A stretch of DNA of 64,000 bases, taken from positions 1 to 64,000 of the forward strand of contig JAHIVT010000145.1 in NCBI GenBank assembly GCA_018816555.1, given 5' to 3'. Below, piece after piece: positions 53,530 through 62,849 of the stretch; positions within the stretch are counted from its first letter, which is position 1, and each line of letters begins with the position of its first letter. Position numbers and translations under genes: made by a program. The DNA comes from Pseudomonadota bacterium (lineage in GTDB: Bacteria > Desulfobacterota > Desulfobulbia > Desulfobulbales > SURF-16). The notes beneath the pieces were generated by a model. That model saw only the letters and a program-made list of their open reading frames with translations, made no database searches and had not been told where the DNA came from.

Positions 53530-53931
53530 ATGAAATTTGCAAAAATAATTACCTTGGCGATTCTTCTCGCTTTCTTCACCACAGGAATGGCGCTGGCCGC
53601 GGGATCCGTAAAAATGAACTCCACCTCTACGGTTTCCGCCTCAGTCAAAAATAACACCAGCAGAAGCGTCTACGCTGCGGTTAAAATGATGGCCTTCGAT
53701 GCCGTCGGCACCGCGGTCGGCCATCTCTGCCGGGAAGTCTATCTGCGCAGCAACCAGACAACCCCGGTCAGCTTCTCCTGGCAGGCGCCGAACTATGAAA
53801 CAGGTCTCTACTGGACCGCCAAGGTCGACACTACAGGAGACTGCGGTAACCATGATCAAAACGACGATCATGACCACGAAGACGACAGTGACGGTAAATC
53901 GCTCCATTTTGATTCAGATGATCATCATTAA
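53530..53931 (+). CDS. small secreted protein with Asp/His-rich C-terminal tail
   Basis: 133 residues, TGAGGAT before the ATG. Signal peptide ends ALAA. The mature domain (about 24-105) is a short beta-rich fold (VSASVKNNTSRSVYAAVKMM; WQAPNYETGLYWTAKV) with two Cys. The last ~30 residues are acidic and His-rich (HDQNDDHDHEDD, then HFDSDDHH), a pattern typical of divalent metal binding. I do not recognise the family. It follows the choice-of-anchor gene by 72 bp and could share its promoter. A hairpin follows. Metal binding at the surface or in the periplasm is inference. Confidence 0.75.
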   Translation: MKFAKIITLAILLAFFTTGMALAAGSVKMNSTSTVSASVKNNTSRSVYAAVKMMAFDAVGTAVGHLCREVYLRSNQTTPVSFSWQAPNYETGLYWTAKVDTTGDCGNHDQNDDHDHEDDSDGKSLHFDSDDHH

Positions 53932-53965
53932 GAGTAGTAGTACCATAGGTTAAAACTTCTTCTTT

Positions 53966-54009
53966 CCCCCACCCCTCACCAGGTTGCAGTTCACTCCCCT
54001 GGTGGGGGG
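53966..54009 (+). terminator. GC-rich hairpin after the Asp/His-rich protein
   Basis: CCCCtCACCAGG and CCTGGTGGGGGG with a ~13-base loop. The T-run is weak (CTCCTCTTTCC). Confidence 0.6.
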
Positions 54010-54043
54010 CTCCTCTTTCCGCAAGGTGCCGGAGAAAAGCGCA

Positions 54044-55360
54044 ATGAACCGGAAAATCGACACAATCACTGGCTACAGTCTCTTTCTTTTTATCATGGTC
54101 CTTTTCGCTGTTGTCGTCTCCCGCTTCCCGATGGCATTCATCTGGGCCACCTATGAGGATTTGCTCGGCGAGTGGAGCCAGTTTTATTTCTTTGCCATCG
54201 CCTTATTCTTCTCAGTTCGACTGGCTCTGGCAAAAAGCCGTTTCTGGCTTTTTTTCGCCGTCTTGGCCCTGGCCTGTTTCTACGTTACCGGGGAAGAAAT
54301 TTCCTGGGGGCAGCGGTTGTTCAACATTGCCCCCCCTGATTTTTTCCGTTCGCACAATCTGCAACAGGAAACAAATCTGCATAATTTCTTCACAGGTCCT
54401 TACAACACCCTGCTGAAGCGCATCATTGAAATACTGCTTGCCTTTGGCTTTATTATCTACGGGGTCATCTACCCTCTTGAACTGAAAGTCAGTTGGAAAC
54501 CCGCGGTGTGGATCAATATGAAGGGTATTCCGGCGCCGCCTGCGTATCTCTGGCCGTTTTTTGTCGGGGCAGCCCTGTTTGAGCTGCGGATTTTCCTCTT
54601 CAACGAAGCAGAGATCGCTGAAATCCTGCTTTCCCTGGCCTTGGCCATCTTTACCAACCACTACTGGCTCAAGCATAAACACCAGGGGAAAAGCGCTTAT
54701 CATTTATCCACGCGTTATGCCGTGGCAATGATGTTGATTTTGATTGTCGGCACCGGACTTGCCGCAACAACCACCTCGATCTGCTACACCCTACCGCGCC
54801 TGAAAACCGAGATGGATTCCCGGATTGACAACGGTATGGCAAAATTTGCGGAACGCTATGGACGCTACAACAGCTGGAGCAATGCGGCGGTACTCTATCA
54901 GCTTCTCCTGGAAAAGGATCAGAAAAACACCGCAACCCTGCGCGACCTGGCCGCTTGTTATCAGAAGATGGGACAGGAAGAGCAGTTTAAGGAGATCAAC
55001 ACCAGGGCGATGGTGATTGATATAACAAAATACGGACGATTTCCGGGCAACGTCGCAACCAACCTTTCCCTGCATAAGACTTTCCTGCAGGCAGGCAACA
55101 GGGAGCGGGCAGAGTTCCATTTGCAGAAGGCCCTGCAGGCAAGCAAGGTCAATGTCAGACTTGAGCCAAACAATGCCTCGGCCGCCTACTGGCTGGGCAA
55201 ATCCTATCTGGCAGCCGGAGACACCGATGCGGCCCTGCGCCAGCTGGAAAAAGCGGTTCAGCTTAAGCCGCAATCAACGTCCTACAAAAAGGCGCTGTAC
55301 ACGCTCACCCTGGGGCAGCAATACTCAGACGATGTTGATGGCCGGGAAACCGGCGGTTGA
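54044..55360 (+). CDS. multi-helix membrane protein with C-terminal TPR domain
   Basis: 438 residues from ATG 54044, with GGAG nine bases upstream; an in-frame TTG at 53984 is less likely. About seven hydrophobic helices (1-255), with a conserved-looking WGQRLFNIAPPDFFR stretch after the third helix. From about 275 on are TPR-type helical repeats (AVLYQLLLEKDQKNTATLRD; AAYWLGKSYLAAGDTDAALR). The helix part is not a transporter or enzyme I can name; TPR parts bind proteins. A PEP-CTERM/exosortase-linked or envelope-assembly role is possible, since the choice-of-anchor gene lies two genes upstream. It is probably transcribed alone. Confidence 0.7.
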   Translation: MNRKIDTITGYSLFLFIMVLFAVVVSRFPMAFIWATYEDLLGEWSQFYFFAIALFFSVRLALAKSRFWLFFAVLALACFYVTGEEISWGQRLFNIAPPDFFRSHNLQQETNLHNFFTGPYNTLLKRIIEILLAFGFIIYGVIYPLELKVSWKPAVWINMKGIPAPPAYLWPFFVGAALFELRIFLFNEAEIAEILLSLALAIFTNHYWLKHKHQGKSAYHLSTRYAVAMMLILIVGTGLAATTTSICYTLPRLKTEMDSRIDNGMAKFAERYGRYNSWSNAAVLYQLLLEKDQKNTATLRDLAACYQKMGQEEQFKEINTRAMVIDITKYGRFPGNVATNLSLHKTFLQAGNRERAEFHLQKALQASKVNVRLEPNNASAAYWLGKSYLAAGDTDAALRQLEKAVQLKPQSTSYKKALYTLTLGQQYSDDVDGRETGG

Positions 55361-55369
55361 GCAAAGTAT

Positions 55370-55645
55370 GGCAAGAGGCATAAGGAAGGGAAAAGGGGAT
55401 AAGGCAAAAGGCATAGGGCATAAGAAAGTAAACAGACCGTGGCAGGCTTTTCACTCCGGATGAGCTCGCAAGAAGTCGTCAACCCCGGCAAAGGCGGGGG
55501 AACAGCGTAACTCTCTTTTTTACCAGTTCATCACGCCTGTCTTGTGCCTCTTGCCCTAGGCCTCTTCCCTTATGCCTTTTGCCTCCTGCCTTATGACTCT
55601 TGCCTTTTCCCTTATGCCTTTTCCCTCTTGCCTCTTGCCTTATTC
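55370..55645. repeat. heptamer-type low-complexity repeats in inverted arms
   Basis: The 330-bp gap between the TPR and AsmA genes holds no gene. The left arm (55370-55430) is made of GGCAAGA, GGCATAA, GGGAAAA-like 7-mers; the right arm (55536-55645) has the complementary CTCTTGC, CTTATGC, CTTTTGC series. The two can fold back. A GC hairpin with CCCCGGCAAAGGCGGGG sits between them at about 55483-55500. Confidence 0.75.
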
Positions 55646-55690
55646 CATTTTCAACGATCTGACCCAAACATGCCGTTCATGCCCAAGCTG

Positions 55691-57520
55691 CTATTTTCCC
55701 AGCAGTCCCTTGAGCAGACTCCTGCCGGTCTCTTCCAGGCTTGGCTGGGGAGGCTTCTGCTGATCTCCCTCGGTGCCTGCCGCATCTTTCGCGGATGAAC
55801 GGTCAATTTCACCAAGGGCCTTGTTCAATAAAGTTTCCCCCACCTGTTTCTGCACCGACGCGGTGTCAAGCACCGGCTGCGGATGGTCAAGGGTGCCGGC
55901 GAGTTTCAGCCGGATGGTGGTCCTGCCCTGTTCATTGGCGAGATACCTGGCAATGGAAGCCTTCTGCTGCAGTCTCTGGCTCAACTCGGGCGCCAGCTGC
56001 AAGGTCAGCGGCAGATCGAGTGTTTTGTCAAGGCCGATCCGGCCCGCCGCCTCCATATTCAGATCCCTGCCCTCCATGCTGCTGGTCAGGTTAACGTTTC
56101 CCTCGCTGACCTTGGCATTGCCGCTGAGATTTGAAAAGACGAAATCCTGCAGCTCCGGCAGGCCCAGCAGATCGGCAATGGAACGGGCAACGCCGGAGTT
56201 GAGGATCTTCCCGTCCATCAGGGTAAAGTTACCATCAGCACTTAACCGGTCACGCAGCACAGGCCAGTCCATACCAGCCCCTGAATAGCTGACATCCGTT
56301 GACAGCCCCCCGGAAATTTTCTCGGTAATATTCGGGAAAAGGGCATCCTGCAGCAGGGCAAGCTGCACCGCCTTGAGGACCATTGTGCCCTGATAGGCCA
56401 GACCGGGTTCATTCAAGTCCACGGTCAGATTGGTGGCGATGCTCCCCTCGGCGGTATCGGCCGTTAATTCCTGTACGGTAAGAATATTTTTTTCCAGACG
56501 GTAAATCAGATGCAGGTTGCTCATCTCAAGCCCCTGGTAGGTGGCCTTCTCCACCTCAATGTGGCCGTGGGCGGTCAATCCGGGCGGCAGTTTCGTGGCC
56601 AGGGCAGCCGGGGGCGCTCCTTGGCGTCCGGCAGCTGAGGACTGTGTCCTGCCCGCTCCCTGTTTGCCTGCCGTATCCTGCCCGGTGAGCGCTCCTGCCA
56701 TGGCAAGGAGTTTATCGATATTGAGCTGTTTGCCGGCGGCATTGAGCTCAACGCTAGGTTTTTTGAGATAATTGTCAACCTTGCTGTCAAGGCTGATCTT
56801 TTCATCCTGCACAGCCACTTCAACGTGGGAGGAAAGCTGCTGCTCGTTGAAAACGAGGGTGCCGTTAATGCGCGGTTCAAGCCCCTGGTAGACGGCTGTC
56901 AGCTCAAACTTGCCATCCCCTTTAAAACGCAGGGAGTCCATGCCATGGGCCAGGTCAAGCCCGACATTGACATCGGCAAGGGCATCGATGGAGGGCATCT
57001 CTCCCTTGGCGTCGGAAAAGAGCAGATGCGCCCTGTGCACGGAAATCTTATCCACGGTCAGGGCCAGGGGGAGTGCCTCGGCCGGGGCGGATGGCGTTTC
57101 GCTGCTCGCTGACGCACTGCCCTGTTTTGCCAGCATGGCCAGACTGCTGAAATTAAATCTGCCCTTGTCATCCCGGAAGATGCGCACCGCAGGCTGTTCC
57201 AGTCTGATTTCACTGACAACCAGTTTTTTCTGCAGCAGGGGCATGAGATCATAGCGCAGAATAAATTTTCCGGCTGAGGCAAAATCCTGCTTGCCGTCAG
57301 GCTCCTTGACGGTAAAACCGTCCACGGTAATGCCCTGAAACAGGCTGACATCGATGCGACCGAGAGTGATATCCCGGCCAAGGGCCTTTTGCGCAGAAGG
57401 GACAAGCATGGCTTCCAGCCTGTCTCCGGTCAAATAGAAATGCACAAAGGCGGAAAGCCCGGCAATGACGAGAAGAACAACAACGACGATGCCGGCAAGA
57501 ACCCTGATGGTGGTTTTCAC
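55691..57520 (-). CDS. AsmA-family inner-membrane-anchored protein
   Basis: 609 residues from GTG 57520, with GAGGAG eight bases upstream. One N-terminal helix (about 7-30) and then a long periplasmic beta-rich chain: AsmA N-terminal part (LGRDITLGRIDVSLFQGITV) and C-terminal part (GGLSTDVSYSGAGMDWPVLRDRLSADGNFTLMDG in the family's typical position), with a Gln/Ala-rich linker at about 290-315. AsmA-like proteins are thought to carry phospholipid between the membranes and affect outer-membrane assembly. It is convergent to the TPR gene and lies downstream of hrpA. The tail (GLLGK) is short. Confidence 0.88.
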   Translation of the reverse strand: MKTTIRVLAGIVVVVLLVIAGLSAFVHFYLTGDRLEAMLVPSAQKALGRDITLGRIDVSLFQGITVDGFTVKEPDGKQDFASAGKFILRYDLMPLLQKKLVVSEIRLEQPAVRIFRDDKGRFNFSSLAMLAKQGSASASSETPSAPAEALPLALTVDKISVHRAHLLFSDAKGEMPSIDALADVNVGLDLAHGMDSLRFKGDGKFELTAVYQGLEPRINGTLVFNEQQLSSHVEVAVQDEKISLDSKVDNYLKKPSVELNAAGKQLNIDKLLAMAGALTGQDTAGKQGAGRTQSSAAGRQGAPPAALATKLPPGLTAHGHIEVEKATYQGLEMSNLHLIYRLEKNILTVQELTADTAEGSIATNLTVDLNEPGLAYQGTMVLKAVQLALLQDALFPNITEKISGGLSTDVSYSGAGMDWPVLRDRLSADGNFTLMDGKILNSGVARSIADLLGLPELQDFVFSNLSGNAKVSEGNVNLTSSMEGRDLNMEAAGRIGLDKTLDLPLTLQLAPELSQRLQQKASIARYLANEQGRTTIRLKLAGTLDHPQPVLDTASVQKQVGETLLNKALGEIDRSSAKDAAGTEGDQQKPPQPSLEETGRSLLKGLLGK

Positions 57521-57570
57521 GATAAAACTCCTCGATGGATTATTGCAGGTATTTGAGAGCGGAAAACGAT

Positions 57571-57594
57571 AAAAAAGTGGTGAGATAATTCACC
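57571..57594 (-). terminator. probable intrinsic terminator of hrpA
   Basis: On the minus strand GGTGA-attatc-TCACC is followed by ACTTTTTT. Short stem, 20 bp after the hrpA stop codon. Confidence 0.55.
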
Positions 57595-57614
57595 TTTCCA
57601 TTATCAACACACAA

Positions 57615-60600
57615 TCAAAAATTTTCAAAGGCTTTTCTGGTTTCCAGCCACATCTTGTCCAGCCGCTTGGCCGAGATGGGGAATGCCGTTTTCAGCTCCT
57701 GGGCAAAGAGCGAAACCTTGAACTCCTCTATCATCAGGGCAAATTCACGGACCAGCTGCAGCTGCTCGGCGGAGAGACCGTCCTGTTCGAGAAAATGTTT
57801 GAGCCTCTCCTGGTGCACCCCAAGCTGGGCGGCCTTTTCCGCATCCTTGGCCGGGTTCAGCATTTTTCGCTCCAGGCGGATGCGGAGGGCCTTAAGATAG
57901 CGGGGAATACGGCCCAGATCGCTCAGGTTAACTTTCTGCAGGAAACGGGGGGGCAGCAACTCCGTCACCTCCTGTCTGAAAAGGGAGCAGTCAGCCAGGT
58001 TGACACCGAGCTTGCTCTTTTTGCGGCAACTCTGCTCAATGCCGGCAATGAAATCAAGCACTGCTCTTCTTTCCCGCAAAACATCGACAACCTGCTGCAT
58101 GATCTCCATGGCCGGTCCATGGAGTCCCTGTTTCGTAACTGTCTGCACGATCTCGTCAAATTCCTGCTGGTCGGGGATCAGACCGGTCCGGCAACTGAAT
58201 ATTTCATCCAGCACAAAGCGGAACAGGTCCTCATGAAACTCTTCATGGGAGGCGATGCCTTGATATAGAGGCCAGCTTACCCGAGGCAGGACAAGGTCCT
58301 TATGCAGGGCCTTGCACTGTCTGGCAAACTGCAGACAGGAGAGGCCGCGCAAACCCGCTACTGTCTGTTTCCGCCGCTCCTCGGGATCGGAAAATAAGCG
58401 CAGGGACACACTGTCGTCATCTTCGGCCACCAGCCCGGGATAGGCGAAACCGGCCAGCTTGCCCTCTTTGTCCTTGATGGTGATGCGTTGCGGCACCTCG
58501 GCAAAATCCCAACCCTGCACATGGGGCTTTTCCCAGCGCCTGCGCAATGCCTCAAGCCGGGGGCTGCTGCCGCCGCCCAGGGACGGGCTTTTCATGAGGA
58601 CGGCAAAATCGCGGCTGCCGGCAACAGGTTTTCCCGCCCCGTCAACGAGTTGGCAACGCATCTGCAGATGCTCCGGCAGCGAGTCCCTGGGCCAGGCACT
58701 GCGGTCAACCTGCAGCCGGAATCTCCGGTAGATGAAATCCTCAAGCTGCTGATAGAGCGATCCCTGATAAGGCCTGAGCTGCGGCAGCAGTTCGGCTGCG
58801 GTGCGTGGAATGGGAATGAGCTGCCGGCGGATGGACTTGGGCAGTCCCTTCAGCAGAAAGATAATTTTTTCAAGCAGCAGTCCTGGCACCAGCCACTCAA
58901 ATTTTTCAGCCTGGACATAGCCGGTCAGATCAGCCGGGATGCTTACCGTCACCCCGTCCTGTTCCTCCCCCGGAGTAAATGAGTAACTGAGGGGCAGGGT
59001 CAGCTCGCCGCAGTGAATCTTCTGGGGAAAATCGGCCAGTTCATCCCGCTCCGGCAGCTGCCTGAGGATATCCTCCCGCTGCATGCGCAGGAAATCATCC
59101 CCTTTCATTTTTTTTACCAGGCGGATGAGCCCGGCCCGGTCAAAGACATCGGCAGGCAACCGCTTGTCGTAGAATTCATAAAGCAGGAAGTCATCCACCA
59201 GGATATCCCGGCGGCGCATGCGGTCTTCCAGATCCGCCAGGCTGGCGATCAGCTGTCGGTTCTTTTCCAGAAAGTCAAAATAACCGCCGCACTCCCCTTC
59301 CACCAGGGCGGACTGGATAAAAATCCCCCTGGCCTCCTCCGGCTTGATGGGCCCGAAGTTGACCCGCCGATTGGCCTCGATGACCAGCCCGAAAAGGGTG
59401 ATCTTGGCCAGGGCCGAAACCTGCCCGGATTTCTTTTCCCAGTGGGGCGCGGAGTAGCTGTAGCGGCACAGCTCCCCGGCCAGGGGCTCAAGCCACTCAG
59501 TCCTGATGCCCGCCACGGTGCGGGCATACAGCCGGGTTGTCTCCACCAGCTCCGCAGCCATGATCCACTGGCCAGCCCGGTTGAACTGGCCGGAACCGGG
59601 GAAAATCATCAACTCCTTGCCTTGGCCGCCCTGGTAGATATTCTTTTCCTTTTTCAGGCCGATATTGCGCAGACTGCCGGCGAGAATCGACTGGTGGATC
59701 TGATCATAGCCCTTGGCGTACATCTTTTCCTTATCCGCCTCAAGTTCTGCAAGGCAGGATGATTTCAAAAAAAGATGGTGCTCCTTGCTGTTGCCCGCCG
59801 TGGCAAGCTGGGACCAGATCTGTTCATGGATGTCCCGCCACTCCCGCATGCGCTGATAGGCCAGAAAATTGTTCTTACAGAACTTGCCGATGGCGGACCT
59901 GCTCCTCTTGCCGCGGACCAGATCATCATAGAGGTCCCACAGATGGAGATAGGAGAGAAAATCGGAGCGGTCGGAACGGAAGCGTTCATGGGCCGCATCG
60001 GCCTGCTGGGCGTTTTCCGCCGGCCTGATGCGGGGATCCTGGATGCTTAAGGCGGCGGCGATAATCACCACCTCCCTCAGGCAGCCGTTTTCCCGGGAGC
60101 TGATAATCATGCGGCTGATGCGGGGATCAAGTGGAAGGCCGGCCATGAGCCTCCCCCGTTCGGTCAGCCTGTGGTTATGGTCGATGGCGCCAAGCTCGGT
60201 CAGCATCTTATAGCCGTCATGGATAGCCCTGGGCGCCGGCGGATCGATAAAGGGAAATTTTTTCGGGCTGCCGAGCCTGAGGGCAACCATACGCAGGATG
60301 ACCTCGGCCAAGTTGGCGCGAACGATTTCCGGCAGGGTATATTCCGGCCGCCCCAGATACTCTTCTTTGCTGTAGAGCCTGAGACAGATGCCCGGCCCCA
60401 CCCGGCCGCAGCGACCGGCCCGCTGGTCGCAACTTGCCCGCGATATGGGACTGACCGGCAGCTTGGTGGTTTGCGCCCTGACATTGTAGGTCGAGATACG
60501 GGCCAACCCGGTATCAACCACATACCGGATGCCTGGCACGGTGACCGATGTCTCCGCCACATTGGTGCAGACCACAATCTTGCGGGCAGAGCTCTTTCTG

Positions 60601-61451
60601 AAGATGCGGTTCTGATCCGCACCGGACAATCTGCCAAAGAGCGGCAGAATCTCCGGTTCGTTCTCCTTGATGCCCAGACGCGTCCCGTCGTTTCGGAAAC
60701 GTTTGCCCAGCAGTTCAATCGTGTCGCGGATGTCGCGTTCCGTGGGCATGAACACCAGCATGTCCCCGCCCGACCCGGAACGGCACAGCTCCATCACTGC
60801 CTCCACGGCCTGTTCCACATAGCCCATGTCCTGTTTGGCGGACTCGTCAGGCCCCACCTCATCCGCCCCGGCATAGCGAATCTCCACCGGATAGGTCCGG
60901 CCGCTCACCTCGATGACCGGTGCCCCGTCAAAGGCCCTGGAAAATTTCTCCGTATCGATGGTGGCCGAGGTAATGATGATTTTCAGATCAGCTCTTTTTT
61001 TCAGGATTTTTTTGAGAATCCCTAACAAAAAATCAATATTAAGGCTTCTCTCATGGGCTTCGTCGATTATAATGGTATCATAGGCCCGCAGGTCAGGATC
61101 GTTCTGGGTCTCGGCCAGCAGTATGCCGTCGGTCATGAACTTGATACGGGTCCCAGGTCCGGTCTGATTGCTGAAGCGTATCTTGTAACCGACCAGATGA
61201 CCAAGTGTGCCGAGTTCCTCGCGGACTCTTGCGGCAACGGAAGTGGCGGCAAGACGGCGGGGCTGGGTGCAGCCGATCAGTTTTTTCCCACCCCGTCCCG
61301 CGTCAAGACACATCTTGGGAATCTGGGTGCTTTTCCCGGAACCGGTGTCACCGGCAATGACCACCACCTGGTGGTGGCGTATTGTCTCGATGATACGCTC
61401 TTTTTCAGAAGTTATGGGCAGAACTTCCGGATAAGTTATGGAATTTCTCAT
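57615..61451 (-). CDS. hrpA: HrpA, DEAH-box ATP-dependent RNA helicase
   Basis: 1278 residues, close to the ~1300 of Escherichia coli HrpA. The helicase core begins with Walker A GDTGSGKST (34-42), DEAH (IIIDEAHERS, about 130), motif III SATIDTEKFS, and motif VI QRAGRCGRVGPG; then helicase-associated domains and the long C-terminal region of HrpA proteins (TRLYARTVAGIRTEWLEPL and the DUF3418 part with WPRDSLPEHLQMR). In E. coli HrpA unwinds RNA and helps rescue stalled ribosomes. It is a housekeeping gene with no link to the cytochrome loci. GC-rich codons contrast with the A/T-rich cytochrome genes. Confidence 0.96.
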   Translation of the reverse strand: MRNSITYPEVLPITSEKERIIETIRHHQVVVIAGDTGSGKSTQIPKMCLDAGRGGKKLIGCTQPRRLAATSVAARVREELGTLGHLVGYKIRFSNQTGPGTRIKFMTDGILLAETQNDPDLRAYDTIIIDEAHERSLNIDFLLGILKKILKKRADLKIIITSATIDTEKFSRAFDGAPVIEVSGRTYPVEIRYAGADEVGPDESAKQDMGYVEQAVEAVMELCRSGSGGDMLVFMPTERDIRDTIELLGKRFRNDGTRLGIKENEPEILPLFGRLSGADQNRIFRKSSARKIVVCTNVAETSVTVPGIRYVVDTGLARISTYNVRAQTTKLPVSPISRASCDQRAGRCGRVGPGICLRLYSKEEYLGRPEYTLPEIVRANLAEVILRMVALRLGSPKKFPFIDPPAPRAIHDGYKMLTELGAIDHNHRLTERGRLMAGLPLDPRISRMIISSRENGCLREVVIIAAALSIQDPRIRPAENAQQADAAHERFRSDRSDFLSYLHLWDLYDDLVRGKRSRSAIGKFCKNNFLAYQRMREWRDIHEQIWSQLATAGNSKEHHLFLKSSCLAELEADKEKMYAKGYDQIHQSILAGSLRNIGLKKEKNIYQGGQGKELMIFPGSGQFNRAGQWIMAAELVETTRLYARTVAGIRTEWLEPLAGELCRYSYSAPHWEKKSGQVSALAKITLFGLVIEANRRVNFGPIKPEEARGIFIQSALVEGECGGYFDFLEKNRQLIASLADLEDRMRRRDILVDDFLLYEFYDKRLPADVFDRAGLIRLVKKMKGDDFLRMQREDILRQLPERDELADFPQKIHCGELTLPLSYSFTPGEEQDGVTVSIPADLTGYVQAEKFEWLVPGLLLEKIIFLLKGLPKSIRRQLIPIPRTAAELLPQLRPYQGSLYQQLEDFIYRRFRLQVDRSAWPRDSLPEHLQMRCQLVDGAGKPVAGSRDFAVLMKSPSLGGGSSPRLEALRRRWEKPHVQGWDFAEVPQRITIKDKEGKLAGFAYPGLVAEDDDSVSLRLFSDPEERRKQTVAGLRGLSCLQFARQCKALHKDLVLPRVSWPLYQGIASHEEFHEDLFRFVLDEIFSCRTGLIPDQQEFDEIVQTVTKQGLHGPAMEIMQQVVDVLRERRAVLDFIAGIEQSCRKKSKLGVNLADCSLFRQEVTELLPPRFLQKVNLSDLGRIPRYLKALRIRLERKMLNPAKDAEKAAQLGVHQERLKHFLEQDGLSAEQLQLVREFALMIEEFKVSLFAQELKTAFPISAKRLDKMWLETRKAFENF

Positions 61452-61469
61452 GAATTAAGTGATAAATAT

Positions 61470-61499
61470 TTGAAACAAAGTAAGAAATTTGTTTATAAT
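61470..61499 (+). promoter_or_regulatory. sigma70 promoter of the actin-fold gene
   Basis: TTGAAA (61470-61475) and TATAAT (61494-61499), 18-bp spacing; leader of about 95 bases to the start at 61603. Confidence 0.6.
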
Positions 61500-61546
61500 C
61501 AAGGATTGATACTATATATAAAGGAATCTACCAGTATAGCAGCAAA

Positions 61547-61574
61547 ATTATACGAAATATTTTAGCTTCTACAA
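61547..61574 (-). promoter_or_regulatory. sigma70 promoter of hrpA
   Basis: On the minus strand TTGTAG (61574-61569) and TATAAT (61552-61547) with 16-bp spacing. Transcription would start near 61540, about 90 bases before the hrpA start codon. Confidence 0.6.
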
Positions 61575-61602
61575 GGTATATTGTGGTAGCAGGTAATCGC
61601 CA

Positions 61603-62805
61603 ATGTCGCACTTCAAAAAAAAGAAAAACCAGTTGGCCTTCAATCGCTTTTCGGATCCATCTACCACAAGCGTAATGCAAACAAGTCCCGATATTGAGGA
61701 TGAGGAAGGGGGAACAAGTATGGCACAGGATATGGAACATATTGAGACCGCTATTGAAGCATCACAGAAGATGGTTGTTTCCAGGGAAAAAGAGATCGGC
61801 GAAGAAGCTGAAAAGCCGACCGGCCCCATCGGCCTTGATATCGGTACCAGCCATATCGTCATGTCGCAGAATAAGGGCAGGAACATTTACACGGTTAAAC
61901 AGCTCAACGCCTTTTTTACCGTTCCCTACTCTAAATTCACCAAGAAGATTCTCGTTGAAAACGACGTAACCTTTCTGGAAAAACACAACCAGTTCTATAT
62001 TCTGGGCTATTCGGCGGAAAATTTCGCCAACATGTTCAACACCAACACCCGGCGGACCATGGAAAAAGGGCTGCTCAGCGCCAAGGAGGATGAGAGCATC
62101 AATGTCCTGCAGGCCATTATCGACACCCTGATCACCCGACCTGACAAGACCGGCGAAATCGTCTGTTTCAGCCTCCCCGGCGAACCGGTGGACGGACTCA
62201 ACTCGGTGGTCTACCACGAATCGATCCTGAAAATGTATCTGACCGCCCTGGGCTACAGACCCATTTCCATCAATGAAGGACTGGCCACCATCATGGCTGA
62301 GCTGTCAAACGACAACTTCACCGGCCTCGGCATCAGCATGGGCGGCGGCATGTGTAACATCTGCCTTTCCTACCTCTCCGTGCCGGTCATCAGCTTCAGC
62401 ATCCAGAAGGGCGGCGATTACATTGATTCCATGGTCGGCGTTTCCCTGGGAGAGCCGGCGACAAAAATAAAAACCATCAAGGAAAACTCTCTGAACCTCT
62501 CCAGGCCGCCCAAGGACCGCATTGAAACCGCCCTTGACATTTACTATGTTGATCTGGTTTCCAGCCTGCTCGACACCCTGGAAAAGGTTATGAAGAAGAG
62601 CGACAAGATCCCGAAAATCGCCAAACCCGTACCCATTGTGCTGAGCGGCGGCACCGTGCTGCCCAAGGGATTTCAGGATCTGTTTGAGAGAAGCCTGGGA
62701 AAAGTGAATCTTCCCATTGCTGTTTCCGAGATCCGGATTGCGGAAGACCCTCTGAACACCACAGCCAAGGGTGCCATGGTAATGGCCCTGTCAGAGGCTA
62801 TTTAG
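61603..62805 (+). CDS. actin/Hsp70-fold ATPase-like protein of unknown function
   Basis: 400 residues from ATG 61603; ATG 61720 with AGGGGG seven bases upstream would start 39 residues later, after a charged N-terminus. Phosphate-1 motif IGLDIGTSHIV (about 76-86), a phosphate-2-like GLGISMGGGMCNICLS (about 243) and an adenosine motif VLSGGTVLPKGF (about 345) mark the actin/MreB/FtsA/Hsp70 superfamily. It lacks the length of DnaK and resembles neither MreB nor FtsA closely in the parts I can judge. MamK/ParM-like or a dedicated scaffold is possible. Divergent from hrpA. Confidence 0.78.
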   Translation: MSHFKKKKNQLAFNRFSDPSTTSVMQTSPDIEDEEGGTSMAQDMEHIETAIEASQKMVVSREKEIGEEAEKPTGPIGLDIGTSHIVMSQNKGRNIYTVKQLNAFFTVPYSKFTKKILVENDVTFLEKHNQFYILGYSAENFANMFNTNTRRTMEKGLLSAKEDESINVLQAIIDTLITRPDKTGEIVCFSLPGEPVDGLNSVVYHESILKMYLTALGYRPISINEGLATIMAELSNDNFTGLGISMGGGMCNICLSYLSVPVISFSIQKGGDYIDSMVGVSLGEPATKIKTIKENSLNLSRPPKDRIETALDIYYVDLVSSLLDTLEKVMKKSDKIPKIAKPVPIVLSGGTVLPKGFQDLFERSLGKVNLPIAVSEIRIAEDPLNTTAKGAMVMALSEAI

Positions 62806-62849
62806 GGGTTGTTTAGCGGTTAGCTCATGGCTCATGGGGGTTGTTCCCA

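Noticed and set aside
55370-55645. CRISPR array
   Set aside because: The repeats are 7-mers without spacers, and no cas genes are present.
59013-61025. Long open frames (250-284 codons) antisense to hrpA
   Set aside because: HrpA helicase motifs on the minus strand are complete; the antisense frames are compositional shadows.
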